64,000 nucleotides of DNA, taken from positions 634,621 through 698,620 of the forward strand of contig NZ_JAHYSS010000004.1 of assembly GCF_019802255.1 (NCBI RefSeq). Direction: 5' to 3'. Under the pieces are notes generated by a model. That model made no database searches. It saw only the letters and a list, made by a program, of their open reading frames with translations, and had not been told where the DNA came from. The translations under genes and the position numbers were made by a program. This stretch comes from Pedobacter polysacchareus (GTDB lineage: Bacteria > Bacteroidota > Bacteroidia > Sphingobacteriales > Sphingobacteriaceae). Of this stretch, positions 49,372 through 58,220 are shown in pieces. Every line of letters starts with the position of its first letter. Position 1 is the first letter of the stretch.

Positions 49372-51087
49372 TTAACCTAATTTCTGTAATTCGTCCTTTA
49401 CGAAGGAAGCCAGTTCCTCAATATAACTCAGACTGAAGTCGAATTTAATGCCCGCTGTTTCATAAATTTCATTGATTGGCTTGGTGTAACCCAGAGATAA
49501 TGCAGCTAGGTATTGCTCCAATGCTTTTTGCGGATTTTCCTTGTAATTTTTCCAAATTGCAATGGCACCCAATTGCGCAATCGCATATTCTATGTAATAA
49601 AAAGGAACCTCAAATAAGTGTAATTGCTTCTGCCATAGGTTGCCAAACTCAGCCTCCTGACCTTCCCAATTTGCAAATCCAGCACCAAATCGTGCATAAA
49701 TCTGTTTGAAAGTCACCTCTCTATCGGCTGCATTATGACCAGGATTGGTATAGATCCAGTGCTGGAACTGATCAATCACTGCTACCCATGGAAGCGTTTT
49801 CAGTACATCCGCCAGTTGTTCTTTTTTAGCGCGTAATAAATCTTCTTCCTTGTCAAAATAAACATCCCAATAATCCATAGAAATCAATTCCATGCTCATG
49901 GAAGCAAGTTCTGCTACTTCAGATGGACAATGTTTAAAGTCATTCAGCTCCAGGTTTGCGGTCATAAAAGTATGGATCGCATGGCCGCCTTCATGAACCA
50001 TTGTGGTCAGGTCTCTTAATGAACCTGCGGAGTTCATGAAAATAAAGGGGGCACCAGTTTCTGCCAGCGGATAGTTATATCCTCCAGGTGCTTTTCCTTT
50101 TCTGCTTTCTACATCAAACAGGTTATTGGATTTCATCGTAGCTAACATCTGACCTAGCTTAGGGTCAATGGCATTGAAACATTCGATGCTTTTATCAATC
50201 AGCTCCTCCCCATTTTTAAAAGGTTTTAAAGCAGGTTTACCAGTGGTGCTCACTTCCATATCCCAAGGTTTTAGGATAGTCAATCCTAAAGCATCCGCAC
50301 GTTTTTGTGCTTGTTCTTTCAAAATAGGCACGACCTGTTTTTCAATGGCTTCATGGAAATGATAACAATCCTGTGGTGTATAGTCGAACCTGCCCAGGGC
50401 CTGGAACATATAATCCCTATAGTTTTCGAAACCAGCATTTAAAGCGACCTGATGACGCATCACCAGCAACTCATCAAAAAGGATATTCAAATCGTCTTTG
50501 TCTACCAAACGACGTTGCTGAATGGTTTCCCAGGCTTGTTGCCTAACCGCTCTGTCTGTATCTTTAATGAAGTTTGAAGCTTGTTCCAGCGTATATTCCT
50601 GGCCATTAATCTCCACACTCATCGCACCGGTAATGCCTTGATAACGCTGCTGCGCCACTTGAAGTTTAGTCAGCAGTTCGACATTCTCTTCGCGGTAGAT
50701 TTCAATTGCTTTTCTGATCGCCCTGATGTAAACGAAATATTTTTCCTGATCCAGCTCATCAATAAAAGGGCTGTCGTTGAATTTTTGATTTAATTGGTTG
50801 GCAATAGGGGAGATCTTTGGTTCAATTTCCGTAGCAAAATATTGAAAATCTTCCACTAACTTTTCATTTCCCGTATCACAGCTCATGCGGATGTATCTCC
50901 AGGCAAAATCTTCCTCTAAGGCAGCTTCCAGCTCACTTTTGTCTTTAAGCCATTTTTCAAGTTCTTGAACATCAGCAATTGGACGCTCCAGCAATTCTTG
51001 TAAAATAGGGGATAAATTATCCCATTTCATTTCCAATTGTTGTGGGATATAAGCCCTTTGCTTTACCGGTATATTAAGATTGATCAT
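49372..51087 (-). CDS. M3 family oligoendopeptidase (PepF-like)
   Basis: A protein of 571 residues from ATG 51087. An upstream frame to 51228 adds 47 residues rich in K, F and C with no signal peptide and runs across the -7 box, so it is rejected. The zinc site is MVHEGGHAIHTFM (HExxH), with the third ligand Glu in PSEVAELASMSMELISMDYW about 25 residues later, as in M3 peptidases. It degrades peptides in the cytoplasm. Length fits the PepF group. It stands alone between the permease and the ubiA terminator. Confidence 0.92.
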   Translation of the reverse strand: MINLNIPVKQRAYIPQQLEMKWDNLSPILQELLERPIADVQELEKWLKDKSELEAALEEDFAWRYIRMSCDTGNEKLVEDFQYFATEIEPKISPIANQLNQKFNDSPFIDELDQEKYFVYIRAIRKAIEIYREENVELLTKLQVAQQRYQGITGAMSVEINGQEYTLEQASNFIKDTDRAVRQQAWETIQQRRLVDKDDLNILFDELLVMRHQVALNAGFENYRDYMFQALGRFDYTPQDCYHFHEAIEKQVVPILKEQAQKRADALGLTILKPWDMEVSTTGKPALKPFKNGEELIDKSIECFNAIDPKLGQMLATMKSNNLFDVESRKGKAPGGYNYPLAETGAPFIFMNSAGSLRDLTTMVHEGGHAIHTFMTANLELNDFKHCPSEVAELASMSMELISMDYWDVYFDKEEDLLRAKKEQLADVLKTLPWVAVIDQFQHWIYTNPGHNAADREVTFKQIYARFGAGFANWEGQEAEFGNLWQKQLHLFEVPFYYIEYAIAQLGAIAIWKNYKENPQKALEQYLAALSLGYTKPINEIYETAGIKFDFSLSYIEELASFVKDELQKLG

Positions 51088-51109
51088 AGCTTTTTTTAAA
51101 TTACTATGG

Positions 51110-51117
51110 CAAATATA
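51110..51117 (-). promoter_or_regulatory. Candidate -7 promoter box for the M3 peptidase
   Basis: Minus strand TATATTTG, an exact TAnnTTTG match 22 bases before ATG 51087. The -33 is unclear. Confidence 0.5.
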
Positions 51118-51170
51118 ATGAACGCAGGGCAGAGGCTGATAAATCTGCCAATTAAAATGCGGCTTAACGT

Positions 51171-51208
51171 AAAAAGCCTTTTTCGAGCAGGGCTTGAAAA
51201 AGGCTTTT
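51171..51208 (-). terminator. Terminator after ubiA
   Basis: Perfect 13-bp stem (51172-51184 with 51196-51208), 11-base loop, with a T5 run on the minus strand side. It ends the engB-ubiA transcript. Confidence 0.85.
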
Positions 51209-51238
51209 CTAAAATATGCTGAGCGCAATAGGTGCTTG

Positions 51239-52108
51239 TTAATAGAATAGTGTCCTCATTAAGGTGTCTAAAAGGAAACAGGCGGCAAAAATTACAGAGG
51301 CAAAACCATTGGTGGTCATGAAAGCTTTATCTACTTTACTGATGTCATTTGGCTTCACTAGCAGGTGCTGATAGATCAGCATCGAGCAGAAAAACGCAAC
51401 CCCCAGGTAATAGAACCAGCTAAAATTATCAGGTGCCAGAATGATAGGCACAATGACACATAATGCTGAAAACACATGAAGTACTTCTGAAAGTTTCAAG
51501 GCATTTTTAATCCCCAATGCTGCGGGAATGGAATGCAGTTTTTCATCACGGTCAAAACCTTCGTCCTGCAGGGCATAAATGATGTCGAAACCACTTACCC
51601 AAAAGAGCACGGCGAAAGAATAAAGGACGGGGATGACTGCAAACTGTCCGGTAACGGCGATATAAGCACCAATAGGTGCCAAGGCAAGACCTAAGCCGAG
51701 TACTAGGTGACAAAGAGCGGTAAACCTTTTAGTATAGCTATAGAATAACACCACAAACAGGGCTACAGGCGATAGGTAAAAGCACAGCGGATTGATAAAA
51801 ATAGTCGTCACCATAAATAAGATACAGTTGACGATCACAAAAATCAGCGCTTCATTAGCTGAAACCCTTCCTGCCGGAATATCACGCATTTGTGTGCGTG
51901 GGTTTTTGGCATCGATATTTCTGTCCAGGTACCGGTTAAAGGCCATTGCCGCGTTGCGGGCAAAGACCATACACAGCAATACCATCACCAATAAAGTCCA
52001 TTTAAAAGGACTGGTAGTCGTTGTTACGCCTAAAAAGAATCCAATCATTGCAAAGGGTAATGCAAAAACGGAGTGGGCAAACAGGACCAGTGAAAAATAT
52101 TTTTTCAT
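51239..52108 (-). CDS. UbiA family prenyltransferase
   Basis: A protein of 289 residues with about eight membrane spans. Both Asp-rich motifs are present: NRYLDRNIDAKNPRT (about residues 58-72) and DIIYALQDEGFDRDEKLHSIP (about residues 173-193), which bind Mg2+ and the prenyl diphosphate. Family members attach polyprenyl chains to 4-hydroxybenzoate or to menaquinone precursors. As Bacteroidota make menaquinone and ubiE/menG lies nearby, a menaquinone step is most likely, although MenA versus an MqnP-type enzyme cannot be decided. Second gene after engB (15-base gap). Confidence 0.9.
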   Translation of the reverse strand: MKKYFSLVLFAHSVFALPFAMIGFFLGVTTTTSPFKWTLLVMVLLCMVFARNAAMAFNRYLDRNIDAKNPRTQMRDIPAGRVSANEALIFVIVNCILFMVTTIFINPLCFYLSPVALFVVLFYSYTKRFTALCHLVLGLGLALAPIGAYIAVTGQFAVIPVLYSFAVLFWVSGFDIIYALQDEGFDRDEKLHSIPAALGIKNALKLSEVLHVFSALCVIVPIILAPDNFSWFYYLGVAFFCSMLIYQHLLVKPNDISKVDKAFMTTNGFASVIFAACFLLDTLMRTLFY

Positions 52109-52123
52109 ATCCGCAATACCTGT

Positions 52124-52750
52124 TTAGTCTTCCTGAGGGGTTAAAATTGGCATGGCGAAGTCAAGATTTGTCTGTTCAATAAACTCCAGAATCTCCTCTC
52201 TGCCTTGCTGTTTCTCCGCAGAAGTGACAAAACATGGAGGGATTTCTTCAAACCATCCACCCAATGCTTTCTTAAACGCTGCAATGTTTTTATCCGTTTT
52301 CGTTGCTGATTGTTTATCTGCCTTAGTGAAAGCCAGTACAAAAGGAATCTGGATTTCGCCCATCCAGCAGCAAAACTCAAGATCGATTTTTTGAGGTTCT
52401 AATCTACTGTCTATCAATACGAAAACGCATTGCAGGCTTTCTCTTCTAGTGATGTAATAACGGATAAATTTCTCCCAGCTCTCTCTGCTGTTCTTCGAAA
52501 CTTTGGCATAACCATACCCTGGTAAATCTACAATATACCATTTTTCGTTGATGAGAAAATGGTTAATCAGCTGGGTTTTACCCGGCTTTTGGGACGTTTT
52601 TGCTAAACCATGCTGATTCACCAGCATATTGATCAATGAAGACTTCCCTACGTTGGAACGTCCGATAAATGCGTATTCGGGCATATTGGCTACAGGCAAA
52701 GCTGAAACCTTTGTATTACTACAAATAAATGTTGCTGATTTTATAATCAT
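52124..52750 (-). CDS. engB: Ribosome biogenesis GTP-binding protein EngB/YsxC
   Basis: A protein of 208 residues. G1 is GRSNVGKSS (about residues 31-39), G3 is DLPGYGYAKVS (about residues 75-85), G4 is TKADK, and G5 lies in CFVTSAEKQQG. This is the TrmE-Era-EngA-YihA group GTPase needed for 50S assembly. The N-terminus MIIKSATFICSNT fits the family. Its -7 box ends only four bases before the ATG, so the mRNA is probably leaderless. Confidence 0.94.
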   Translation of the reverse strand: MIIKSATFICSNTKVSALPVANMPEYAFIGRSNVGKSSLINMLVNQHGLAKTSQKPGKTQLINHFLINEKWYIVDLPGYGYAKVSKNSRESWEKFIRYYITRRESLQCVFVLIDSRLEPQKIDLEFCCWMGEIQIPFVLAFTKADKQSATKTDKNIAAFKKALGGWFEEIPPCFVTSAEKQQGREEILEFIEQTNLDFAMPILTPQED

Positions 52751-52754
52751 TTGA

Positions 52755-52762
52755 CAAAGGTA
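52755..52762 (-). promoter_or_regulatory. Candidate -7 promoter box for engB
   Basis: Minus strand TACCTTTG, an exact TAnnTTTG match whose last base is five bases from the first base of the ATG (52750). Predicted transcription start at or next to the start codon. It is arranged back to back with the ubiE box. Confidence 0.5.
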
Positions 52763-52785
52763 GAAAATTAGTTTTCAACAATACT

Positions 52786-52793
52786 TATCTTTG
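52786..52793 (+). promoter_or_regulatory. Candidate -7 promoter box for ubiE
   Basis: TATCTTTG, an exact TAnnTTTG match ending ten bases before ATG 52803. It overlaps an in-frame TTG at 52791, which argues against that codon as the start. The -33 is weak. Confidence 0.5.
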
Positions 52794-52802
52794 CAGCATA
52801 CC

Positions 52803-53534
52803 ATGAACGAAAAGATTACACCATACCAGTCTGCAACCGCTACTAAAAAGGAACAAGTAGCCTCTATGTTTGATAACATATCTGAAACTTATGATTTTTT
52901 AAATCACTTTATGTCGCTCGGAATTGACATTCTATGGCGTAAAAAGGCGATTGCTGAGCTAAAAGCGTTACAACCGCGCTTGATTCTTGACGTCGCAACG
53001 GGGACTGGAGATTTTGCTTTTGAAGCGATAAAAATTCTGAAACCGGAGAAAGTAATTGGGGTAGATATTTCTGATGGAATGCTGGAAGTGGCCAGAAAAA
53101 AGATAAAAGAGCGCAATTTGGGCAGTATTTTCTCTGTACAAATGGGCGATTCTGAAGGTTTACATTTTGACGACAATCATTTTGATGCGGTTACCGTAGC
53201 ATTTGGGGTAAGAAATTATGAAAATTTAGAAAAGGGATTGGCAGACATGTACCGGGTATTGAAACCAGGTGGTAAAATTGTGATCCTTGAATTTTCAAAA
53301 CCAAGGAAGTTCCCGATTAAACAAGGATATAATTTTTACTTTAACCACATCACGCCGACGCTAGGAAAGATCTTTTCAAAGGATAACAAAGCTTATACCT
53401 ATTTACCGGAATCAGTAGCCGCATTCCCGGATGGAGATGCTTTTAATCAAATGATGACTAAAGTTGGTTTCAAAGAAGCGAAGGACAACAGGCTGACATT
53501 TGGCGTGTGCGCAATTTATACCGGAGTAAAATAA
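52803..53534 (+). CDS. ubiE: Demethylmenaquinone/ubiquinone methyltransferase UbiE/MenG
   Basis: A protein of 243 residues from ATG 52803. The SAM site is LILDVATGTGDFAFEA (about residues 60-75). The family motifs YDFLNHFMSLGIDILWRKKA (N-terminal) and FGVRNYENLEKGLADMYRVLKPGG follow. It methylates demethylmenaquinone in the last step of menaquinone synthesis. It is followed after 62 bases by porT, a pair conserved in Bacteroidota, although the two have unrelated functions. Confidence 0.95.
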   Translation: MNEKITPYQSATATKKEQVASMFDNISETYDFLNHFMSLGIDILWRKKAIAELKALQPRLILDVATGTGDFAFEAIKILKPEKVIGVDISDGMLEVARKKIKERNLGSIFSVQMGDSEGLHFDDNHFDAVTVAFGVRNYENLEKGLADMYRVLKPGGKIVILEFSKPRKFPIKQGYNFYFNHITPTLGKIFSKDNKAYTYLPESVAAFPDGDAFNQMMTKVGFKEAKDNRLTFGVCAIYTGVK

Positions 53535-53596
53535 TTCTGTAGGAGAACCTACGTTCTGCAGCAGAAAATCACGATATTCCAATCAAAGAACCCAGA

Positions 53597-54355
53597 ATGA
53601 AAATAAAACTATTCCTTTTTTCTCTTTTGATGCTGATCGTTTCTACAGGAAAAGCGCAGAATTGGGGCGGGGGAATAGATGATACTGATCTTCACTTTGG
53701 ATTTACTTTTCAATACCTCTCTTCGGAGTATAAAGTATTAAAGAAAGCTGATTGGAAGGAAAGTCCGGGCTATATCAGCGATTTGCCGGGCGATGTGCCC
53801 AGAGGATTGAGTGCTATAGCGGCAAAGCCCTCTCCTGGATTCGGAATCGGCTTTGTGGTCAATCAAAAAGTATTGGAAAATGTGGATCTCCGTTTAACAC
53901 CTGTCCTGGTATTTAACGATCGGGTATTGACCTATCGCTTTGAAAATGTACCCATCATCCCCGGACAAGAATTTTTAGAAGTAGAGAAAAAGGTACAGTC
54001 TACTTTGGTAGAATTTCCTTTAGGATTGAAAATTAAGTCGAACAGAAGGAACAATTTCCGGGCGTATATGATTGGCGGCATTAAATATTCTGCGGACATT
54101 TCCTCCAAGAAAAAGAGCGACAATACCAAGGTGACTGATCCAATGGAGATGTTCCTGAACAACAAAAGAAACTTTTTTTCTTATGAAGCAGGTTTAGGAA
54201 TGGACCTGTATTTTGAATACTTCAAAATGTCTCCGGAACTGAAACTCTCTTATTCTCTTGATAATGTCATGAAAAGGGAAACACCACATGTATTTTCCAA
54301 TCCAATTGATAAGTTGATGTTACGCCATGTCACCTTCAGCTTGTTTTTTGAGTGA
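53597..54355 (+). CDS. porT: Type IX secretion system protein PorT (SprT)
   Basis: A protein of 252 residues with a signal peptide (MKIKLFLFSLLMLIVSTGKAQ) and a predicted small outer-membrane beta barrel: HFGFTFQYLSSEYKVL, SPGFGIGFVVNQKV, RLTPVLVF, and the final aromatic FSLFFE. The length, the barrel pattern and the place behind ubiE match PorT/SprT, needed for type IX secretion and gliding in related bacteria. The identification rests on context and general features more than on a sharp motif. Confidence 0.82.
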   Translation: MKIKLFLFSLLMLIVSTGKAQNWGGGIDDTDLHFGFTFQYLSSEYKVLKKADWKESPGYISDLPGDVPRGLSAIAAKPSPGFGIGFVVNQKVLENVDLRLTPVLVFNDRVLTYRFENVPIIPGQEFLEVEKKVQSTLVEFPLGLKIKSNRRNNFRAYMIGGIKYSADISSKKKSDNTKVTDPMEMFLNNKRNFFSYEAGLGMDLYFEYFKMSPELKLSYSLDNVMKRETPHVFSNPIDKLMLRHVTFSLFFE

Positions 54356-54379
54356 TTTGTCAGATTTTTTTTAGTTTTG
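54347..54379 (+). promoter_or_regulatory. Promoter of the SDR gene (TTTG-21-TAGTTTTG)
   Basis: TTTG (54347-54350), a 21-base spacer, then TAGTTTTG (54372-54379). The -33 lies inside the last codons of porT. The transcript would begin near 54384, leaving a leader of about 180 bases before ATG 54564. Confidence 0.6.
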
Positions 54380-54563
54380 CTCCCGTTATTAGCTGTTTAA
54401 CCACGTTATAGTGATATTAAATCCATACTAAAGGTTAAAAAGGAAAAATGGAGGGTAGGGGAGAAAAAACAGCGCCTGTCAGGAGTAGAGCCGGAATACT
54501 GCAGCAATAAGCCCATAAGAACGAAAACAATTTTTAATAATCAGCCTAAAAAATAATATACCA

Positions 54564-55319
54564 ATGAAAACTGCATTAATTACAGGAGCAACTTCAGGAA
54601 TTGGCGCCGCCTGCGCGGAATTATTCGCTGCACAAGGTTATCATTTGATCCTTGTAGCCAGAAGAGAAGAATTGTTAAAAGAAGTGGCCAAGCGTTTGGA
54701 AGAGAAATATGCAATTGAAACCAAAACTTTGGTGGCAGATGTCAGAATTCATGATGATCTTTCTTATGTATTGGAAACTTTGCCAGCTGCATGGAAACAG
54801 GTAGATGTGCTGATTAATAATGCAGGCTTAAGTCAGGGGCTGGATCCGATCGATAAAGGTAACATTTCTGATTGGGACACCATGATCGATACGAATGTAA
54901 AAGGCCTGCTTTATGTCACTAAAATAGTGTCTAACTGGATGATTGCCCGAAAATCGGGACATATCATTAACATTGGTTCTATAGCCGGACAAGAGGTATA
55001 TCCAAATGGAAACGTATATTGTGCCACAAAACATGCAGTAGACGCCCTGAATAAAGGTATGCGCATTGATTTGCTGCCTCATGGAATTAAAGTGACGGCC
55101 ATTAATCCTGGAATGGTAGAAACAGAGTTTTCTAAAGTTCGTTTCAAAGGAGATGAAGGCCGTGCTAAAAAAGTATACGATGGGCTGGAGCCTTTAGTGG
55201 CCAATGATATTGCGGAAGCAATTTGGTTTGCAGTGAGCAGACCGGCACATGTCAATATCAACGACATGCTGATTATGCCAACAGCACAGGCAACGGGCAC
55301 CATCATTAAAAGAGATTAA
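54564..55319 (+). CDS. Short-chain dehydrogenase/reductase, YdfG-like
   Basis: A protein of 251 residues. The nucleotide site is TGATSGIGAACA (residues 8-19), NNAGLS lies near residue 88, and the catalytic Tyr-Lys pair is in YCATKHAVD. The sequence (VARREELL, GSIAGQEVYPNGNVYCATK, NPGMVETEFS) fits the classical SDR group of 3-hydroxy acid dehydrogenases such as YdfG, which oxidise serine or 3-hydroxy acids with NADP+. The true substrate is unknown. It is followed after 18 bases by the yqeY-like gene. Confidence 0.88.
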   Translation: MKTALITGATSGIGAACAELFAAQGYHLILVARREELLKEVAKRLEEKYAIETKTLVADVRIHDDLSYVLETLPAAWKQVDVLINNAGLSQGLDPIDKGNISDWDTMIDTNVKGLLYVTKIVSNWMIARKSGHIINIGSIAGQEVYPNGNVYCATKHAVDALNKGMRIDLLPHGIKVTAINPGMVETEFSKVRFKGDEGRAKKVYDGLEPLVANDIAEAIWFAVSRPAHVNINDMLIMPTAQATGTIIKRD

Positions 55320-55337
55320 AATTTCAATTCAAAAGAT

Positions 55338-55784
55338 ATGATATCAACTACTATAGATCAGGAAATTAAAAAAGCGATGCTGGCTAAAGATCAGGCTGCA
55401 TTACGAGGTTTAAGAGCAATTAAAGCCGCATTATTACTGGCAAGAACAGAAAAAGGATCGGCAGAGGAATTGACAGCAGAAGCGGAAGCGAAGATCCTTC
55501 AAAAACTGGTAAAACAACGTAAAGAATCTTCTGATATCTATAAAACACAAGGTCGTGAAGATTTGAGCATTATTGAAGAAGAAGAGATTGAAGTGATCAG
55601 CAAGTTCTTGCCTAAGCAATTAGAGCAGGCAGAAATTGAAAGCATTATCGCTCAAATCATTAAAGATGCAGGTGCAACTTCAGTGAAAGAAATGGGTAAG
55701 GTTATCGGCTTGGCCAACAAAGAATTAGCAGGTAAAGCAGACGGTAAATTGATCGCTGAAATCGTTAAAACGCAATTGGCATAG
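55338..55784 (+). CDS. GatB/YqeY domain protein
   Basis: A protein of 148 residues that matches the stand-alone YqeY family: KAMLAKDQAALRGLRAIKAALLLARTEKG at the start, KLVKQRKESSDIYKTQGREDL in the middle, and EMGKVIGLANKELAGKADGKLIAEIVK at the end. The domain equals the tRNA-contacting tail of GatB, so a role with tRNA or amidotransferase is assumed but not proven. Probably co-transcribed with the SDR gene. Confidence 0.9.
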   Translation: MISTTIDQEIKKAMLAKDQAALRGLRAIKAALLLARTEKGSAEELTAEAEAKILQKLVKQRKESSDIYKTQGREDLSIIEEEEIEVISKFLPKQLEQAEIESIIAQIIKDAGATSVKEMGKVIGLANKELAGKADGKLIAEIVKTQLA

Positions 55785-55896
55785 ATTATGCTTGAATTTT
55801 ATGTGTTTAAACTTTTTTCGAAAATTAATGTCTTAAATTACATTTAATTTAAATATACTGCACTAACTTAGTAGCATTACCTTATTAACACAAAAT

Positions 55897-56661
55897 ATGA
55901 AATACGAAGTAATAGACGAAGACGGGTTTAAATATATTGAGGCTGGAAAAGGAGAACCCCTGGTATTACTTCATGGTTTAATGGGAGAGTTGAGCAATTG
56001 GGAACCGGCAATCGATCATTTTAAGGAAAATTACCACGTTATCGTACCCATTCTGCCAATTTATGAACTGCCTATACTGACTTTAGGTGTAAAAAGTTTA
56101 TCAAAATATATTCACAAATTTTTAAAATATAAGAAGCTAAATCAGGTTGTTTTAATTGGAAATTCATTGGGCGGGCATATTGGATTGGTCTTTACTGCTG
56201 CGCACCAGGAAAACGTAAAAGCACTGGTATTGACCGGAAGTTCGGGCTTATATGAAAATGCATTTGGTGGTTCTTTTCCGAAAAGAGAAAACCGCGATTA
56301 TATTAAAGAAAAAGTACAGTTTACCTTTTACGATCCTGCAACAGCAACGGACGAATTGGTAGATGAAGTTTATAAAAGTGTGAATGACCGTTCAAGAGTG
56401 ATCAGAATTCTGGCCCTGGCAAAATCAGCCATCCGTCATAATATGTCGAAAGAACTGTCAAGAATCACAATTCCAGTTTCCTTAATTTGGGGAAAACAGG
56501 ATAAAATTACCCCTCCGGAAGTGGCGGAAGAGTTCCATGAACTGCTGCCGAATTCCGAGTTAAACTGGGTAGACAAATGTGGACATGCACCGATGATGGA
56601 GCGTCCGGAAGTATTCAATGAATATTTGGAGAAGTTTTTGAATAGAGTATTATTAAAATAA
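55897..56661 (+). CDS. Alpha/beta hydrolase
   Basis: A protein of 254 residues. The oxyanion region is LLHGLMGELSNW (residues 24-35), the nucleophile elbow is GNSLGG (near residue 88), the acid lies in SLIWGKQDKITPP, and the His is in DKCGHAPMMERPE. All three catalytic residues appear present. No signal peptide. The substrate is unknown. First gene of a long envelope-linked operon, four bases before the CBS gene. Confidence 0.9.
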   Translation: MKYEVIDEDGFKYIEAGKGEPLVLLHGLMGELSNWEPAIDHFKENYHVIVPILPIYELPILTLGVKSLSKYIHKFLKYKKLNQVVLIGNSLGGHIGLVFTAAHQENVKALVLTGSSGLYENAFGGSFPKRENRDYIKEKVQFTFYDPATATDELVDEVYKSVNDRSRVIRILALAKSAIRHNMSKELSRITIPVSLIWGKQDKITPPEVAEEFHELLPNSELNWVDKCGHAPMMERPEVFNEYLEKFLNRVLLK

Positions 56662-56665
56662 AATA

Positions 56666-57328
56666 ATGTTTGCAGCTGAACTCATATCTAATTCAATTCC
56701 CCCGCTAAAGACTTCTGATTCGGTTCAGAAAGCTTTGGACCGGATGACTGAGTTCAAGCTATACCACTTGCCCATTGTCAATGAAACACAGTTTCTGGGA
56801 TTGCTGGCAGAGGAAGAGCTGATAGAAATCAGGGACCATACCCAGGCAATCGGAAGTTTGCCTTTGTCTATTTTAAACCCTTTTGTATATGAAGATGCGC
56901 ATATCTATGACATCATCAGGCTTTTTCACCAACTGCATTTATCAGTAATTCCGGTGCTGGACTATAAAAAAAACTATTTGGGGCTCATTTCTATAAATAG
57001 TCTGCTGGATTATACCGCTGATATTTATGCAGTTAAAGAGCCAGGAGGGATTATTGTGCTGGAAATCAGCAACCGCAATAACTCCCTTTCCCACATGGCA
57101 CAAATTGTAGAAGCAGACAATGCGCAGATCCTTTCTTCTTATGTGCAATCTTTTCCCGATTCTACAAGGTTAGAGGTCACATTAAAAATCAATAAAACTG
57201 AGTTGTCGGGAATTATCGCCTCTTTTGAGCGGTACAATTACCAGGTAAAAGCTGTGTTTAACAGCACCATTTCAGACAATGGTACCGAAGACAGATATAA
57301 TTCATTCATGAATTATTTAAACGTATAA
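56666..57328 (+). CDS. CBS-domain pair protein with C-terminal ACT-like region
   Basis: A protein of 220 residues. Two CBS motifs form residues 1-135 (TSDSVQKALDRMTEFKLYHLPIVNETQFLGLL, then VIPVLDYKKNYLGLISINSLLDY), the usual adenine-nucleotide sensor pair. The C-terminal 80 residues (PGGIIVLEISNRNNSLSHMAQIVEADNAQILSSYV) have the beta-alpha-beta pattern of an ACT domain. No enzyme domain is attached. It lies directly before nadK (nine bases), so it may sense adenylates or amino acids for this operon, which is an inference. Confidence 0.83.
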   Translation: MFAAELISNSIPPLKTSDSVQKALDRMTEFKLYHLPIVNETQFLGLLAEEELIEIRDHTQAIGSLPLSILNPFVYEDAHIYDIIRLFHQLHLSVIPVLDYKKNYLGLISINSLLDYTADIYAVKEPGGIIVLEISNRNNSLSHMAQIVEADNAQILSSYVQSFPDSTRLEVTLKINKTELSGIIASFERYNYQVKAVFNSTISDNGTEDRYNSFMNYLNV

Positions 57329-57337
57329 ACCCCATAA

Positions 57338-58219
57338 ATGAGAACTGCAATATACGGTAGAGAGTTCAATAATAGTGTTCTACCATACGTACAGGAAGTA
57401 TTCAATGTGCTGGGGGAATTTAAGAAGCCCATTCTTGTTTACAAAGAGTATCTAGACTTTATCAAAGATAAAATAAAGCTGCCAGATGGCATCGTTGCTT
57501 TTAGTCACCATAGCGAATTGGTTGGTCAGACAGATGTACTGATCAGTCTTGGAGGTGATGGTACACTGCTCGATACGCTATCTTTAATCCGTGATTCTGG
57601 AATTCCAGTGATCGGGATTAACTTCGGCAGGTTAGGCTTTTTAGCCAGTATCAACAAAGATGAAATCCGCGTTGCGATGGAAGCTTTACGCCAGAAAGCG
57701 TATGCGCTGGATAAAAGAACGCTGATCAATCTGGATTCTAAGTTAGACCTTTTTGGAGAAGAGAATTTCGCCCTAAACGACATTACGATCCATAGAAGGG
57801 ATAAATCGGCGATGATGATCATTCATGCTTATATGAATGACGAATTCGTCAATTCTTATTGGGCAGATGGCTTAATCATAGCCACGCCTACAGGTTCTAC
57901 CGCTTATTCTTTGAGTTGCGGCGGACCGATCATTTACCCAAGTTCACAAAATTTTGTCATCACACCAATTGCTCCGCATAACCTGAATGTAAGGCCGGTC
58001 ATCATTCCTGATGATGTGAATCTTACTTTTGAAGTGGAAGCCAGAAGTGCCAAGTTCCTGGTTTCCTGCGATTCCAGAACCGCGACTGTTGATAGATCGG
58101 TGAAACTGACCTTAAATAAAGCAGCTTTTCATGTCAATCTGATCAGATTAAATGAGGAAAGTTATTTGAAGACATTGAGAAATAAACTACTTTGGGGAAT
58201 CGATACCCGAAATTATTAA
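57338..58219 (+). CDS. nadK: NAD kinase
   Basis: A protein of 293 residues that phosphorylates NAD+ to NADP+. The GGDGTLLDT motif (near residue 73), FGRLGFLAS, FALNDITIHR (the usual NE replaced by ND), and TPTGSTAYSLSCGGPI (about residues 185-200) are present. It ends one base before the porG gene, so the two are tightly coupled. Confidence 0.95.
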   Translation: MRTAIYGREFNNSVLPYVQEVFNVLGEFKKPILVYKEYLDFIKDKIKLPDGIVAFSHHSELVGQTDVLISLGGDGTLLDTLSLIRDSGIPVIGINFGRLGFLASINKDEIRVAMEALRQKAYALDKRTLINLDSKLDLFGEENFALNDITIHRRDKSAMMIIHAYMNDEFVNSYWADGLIIATPTGSTAYSLSCGGPIIYPSSQNFVITPIAPHNLNVRPVIIPDDVNLTFEVEARSAKFLVSCDSRTATVDRSVKLTLNKAAFHVNLIRLNEESYLKTLRNKLLWGIDTRNY

Positions 58220-58220
58220 A

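Noticed and set aside
51088-51228. 47-codon N-terminal extension of the M3 peptidase
   Set aside because: It spans the -7 box and the ubiA terminator region and has no signal peptide. The family N-terminus begins at ATG 51087.
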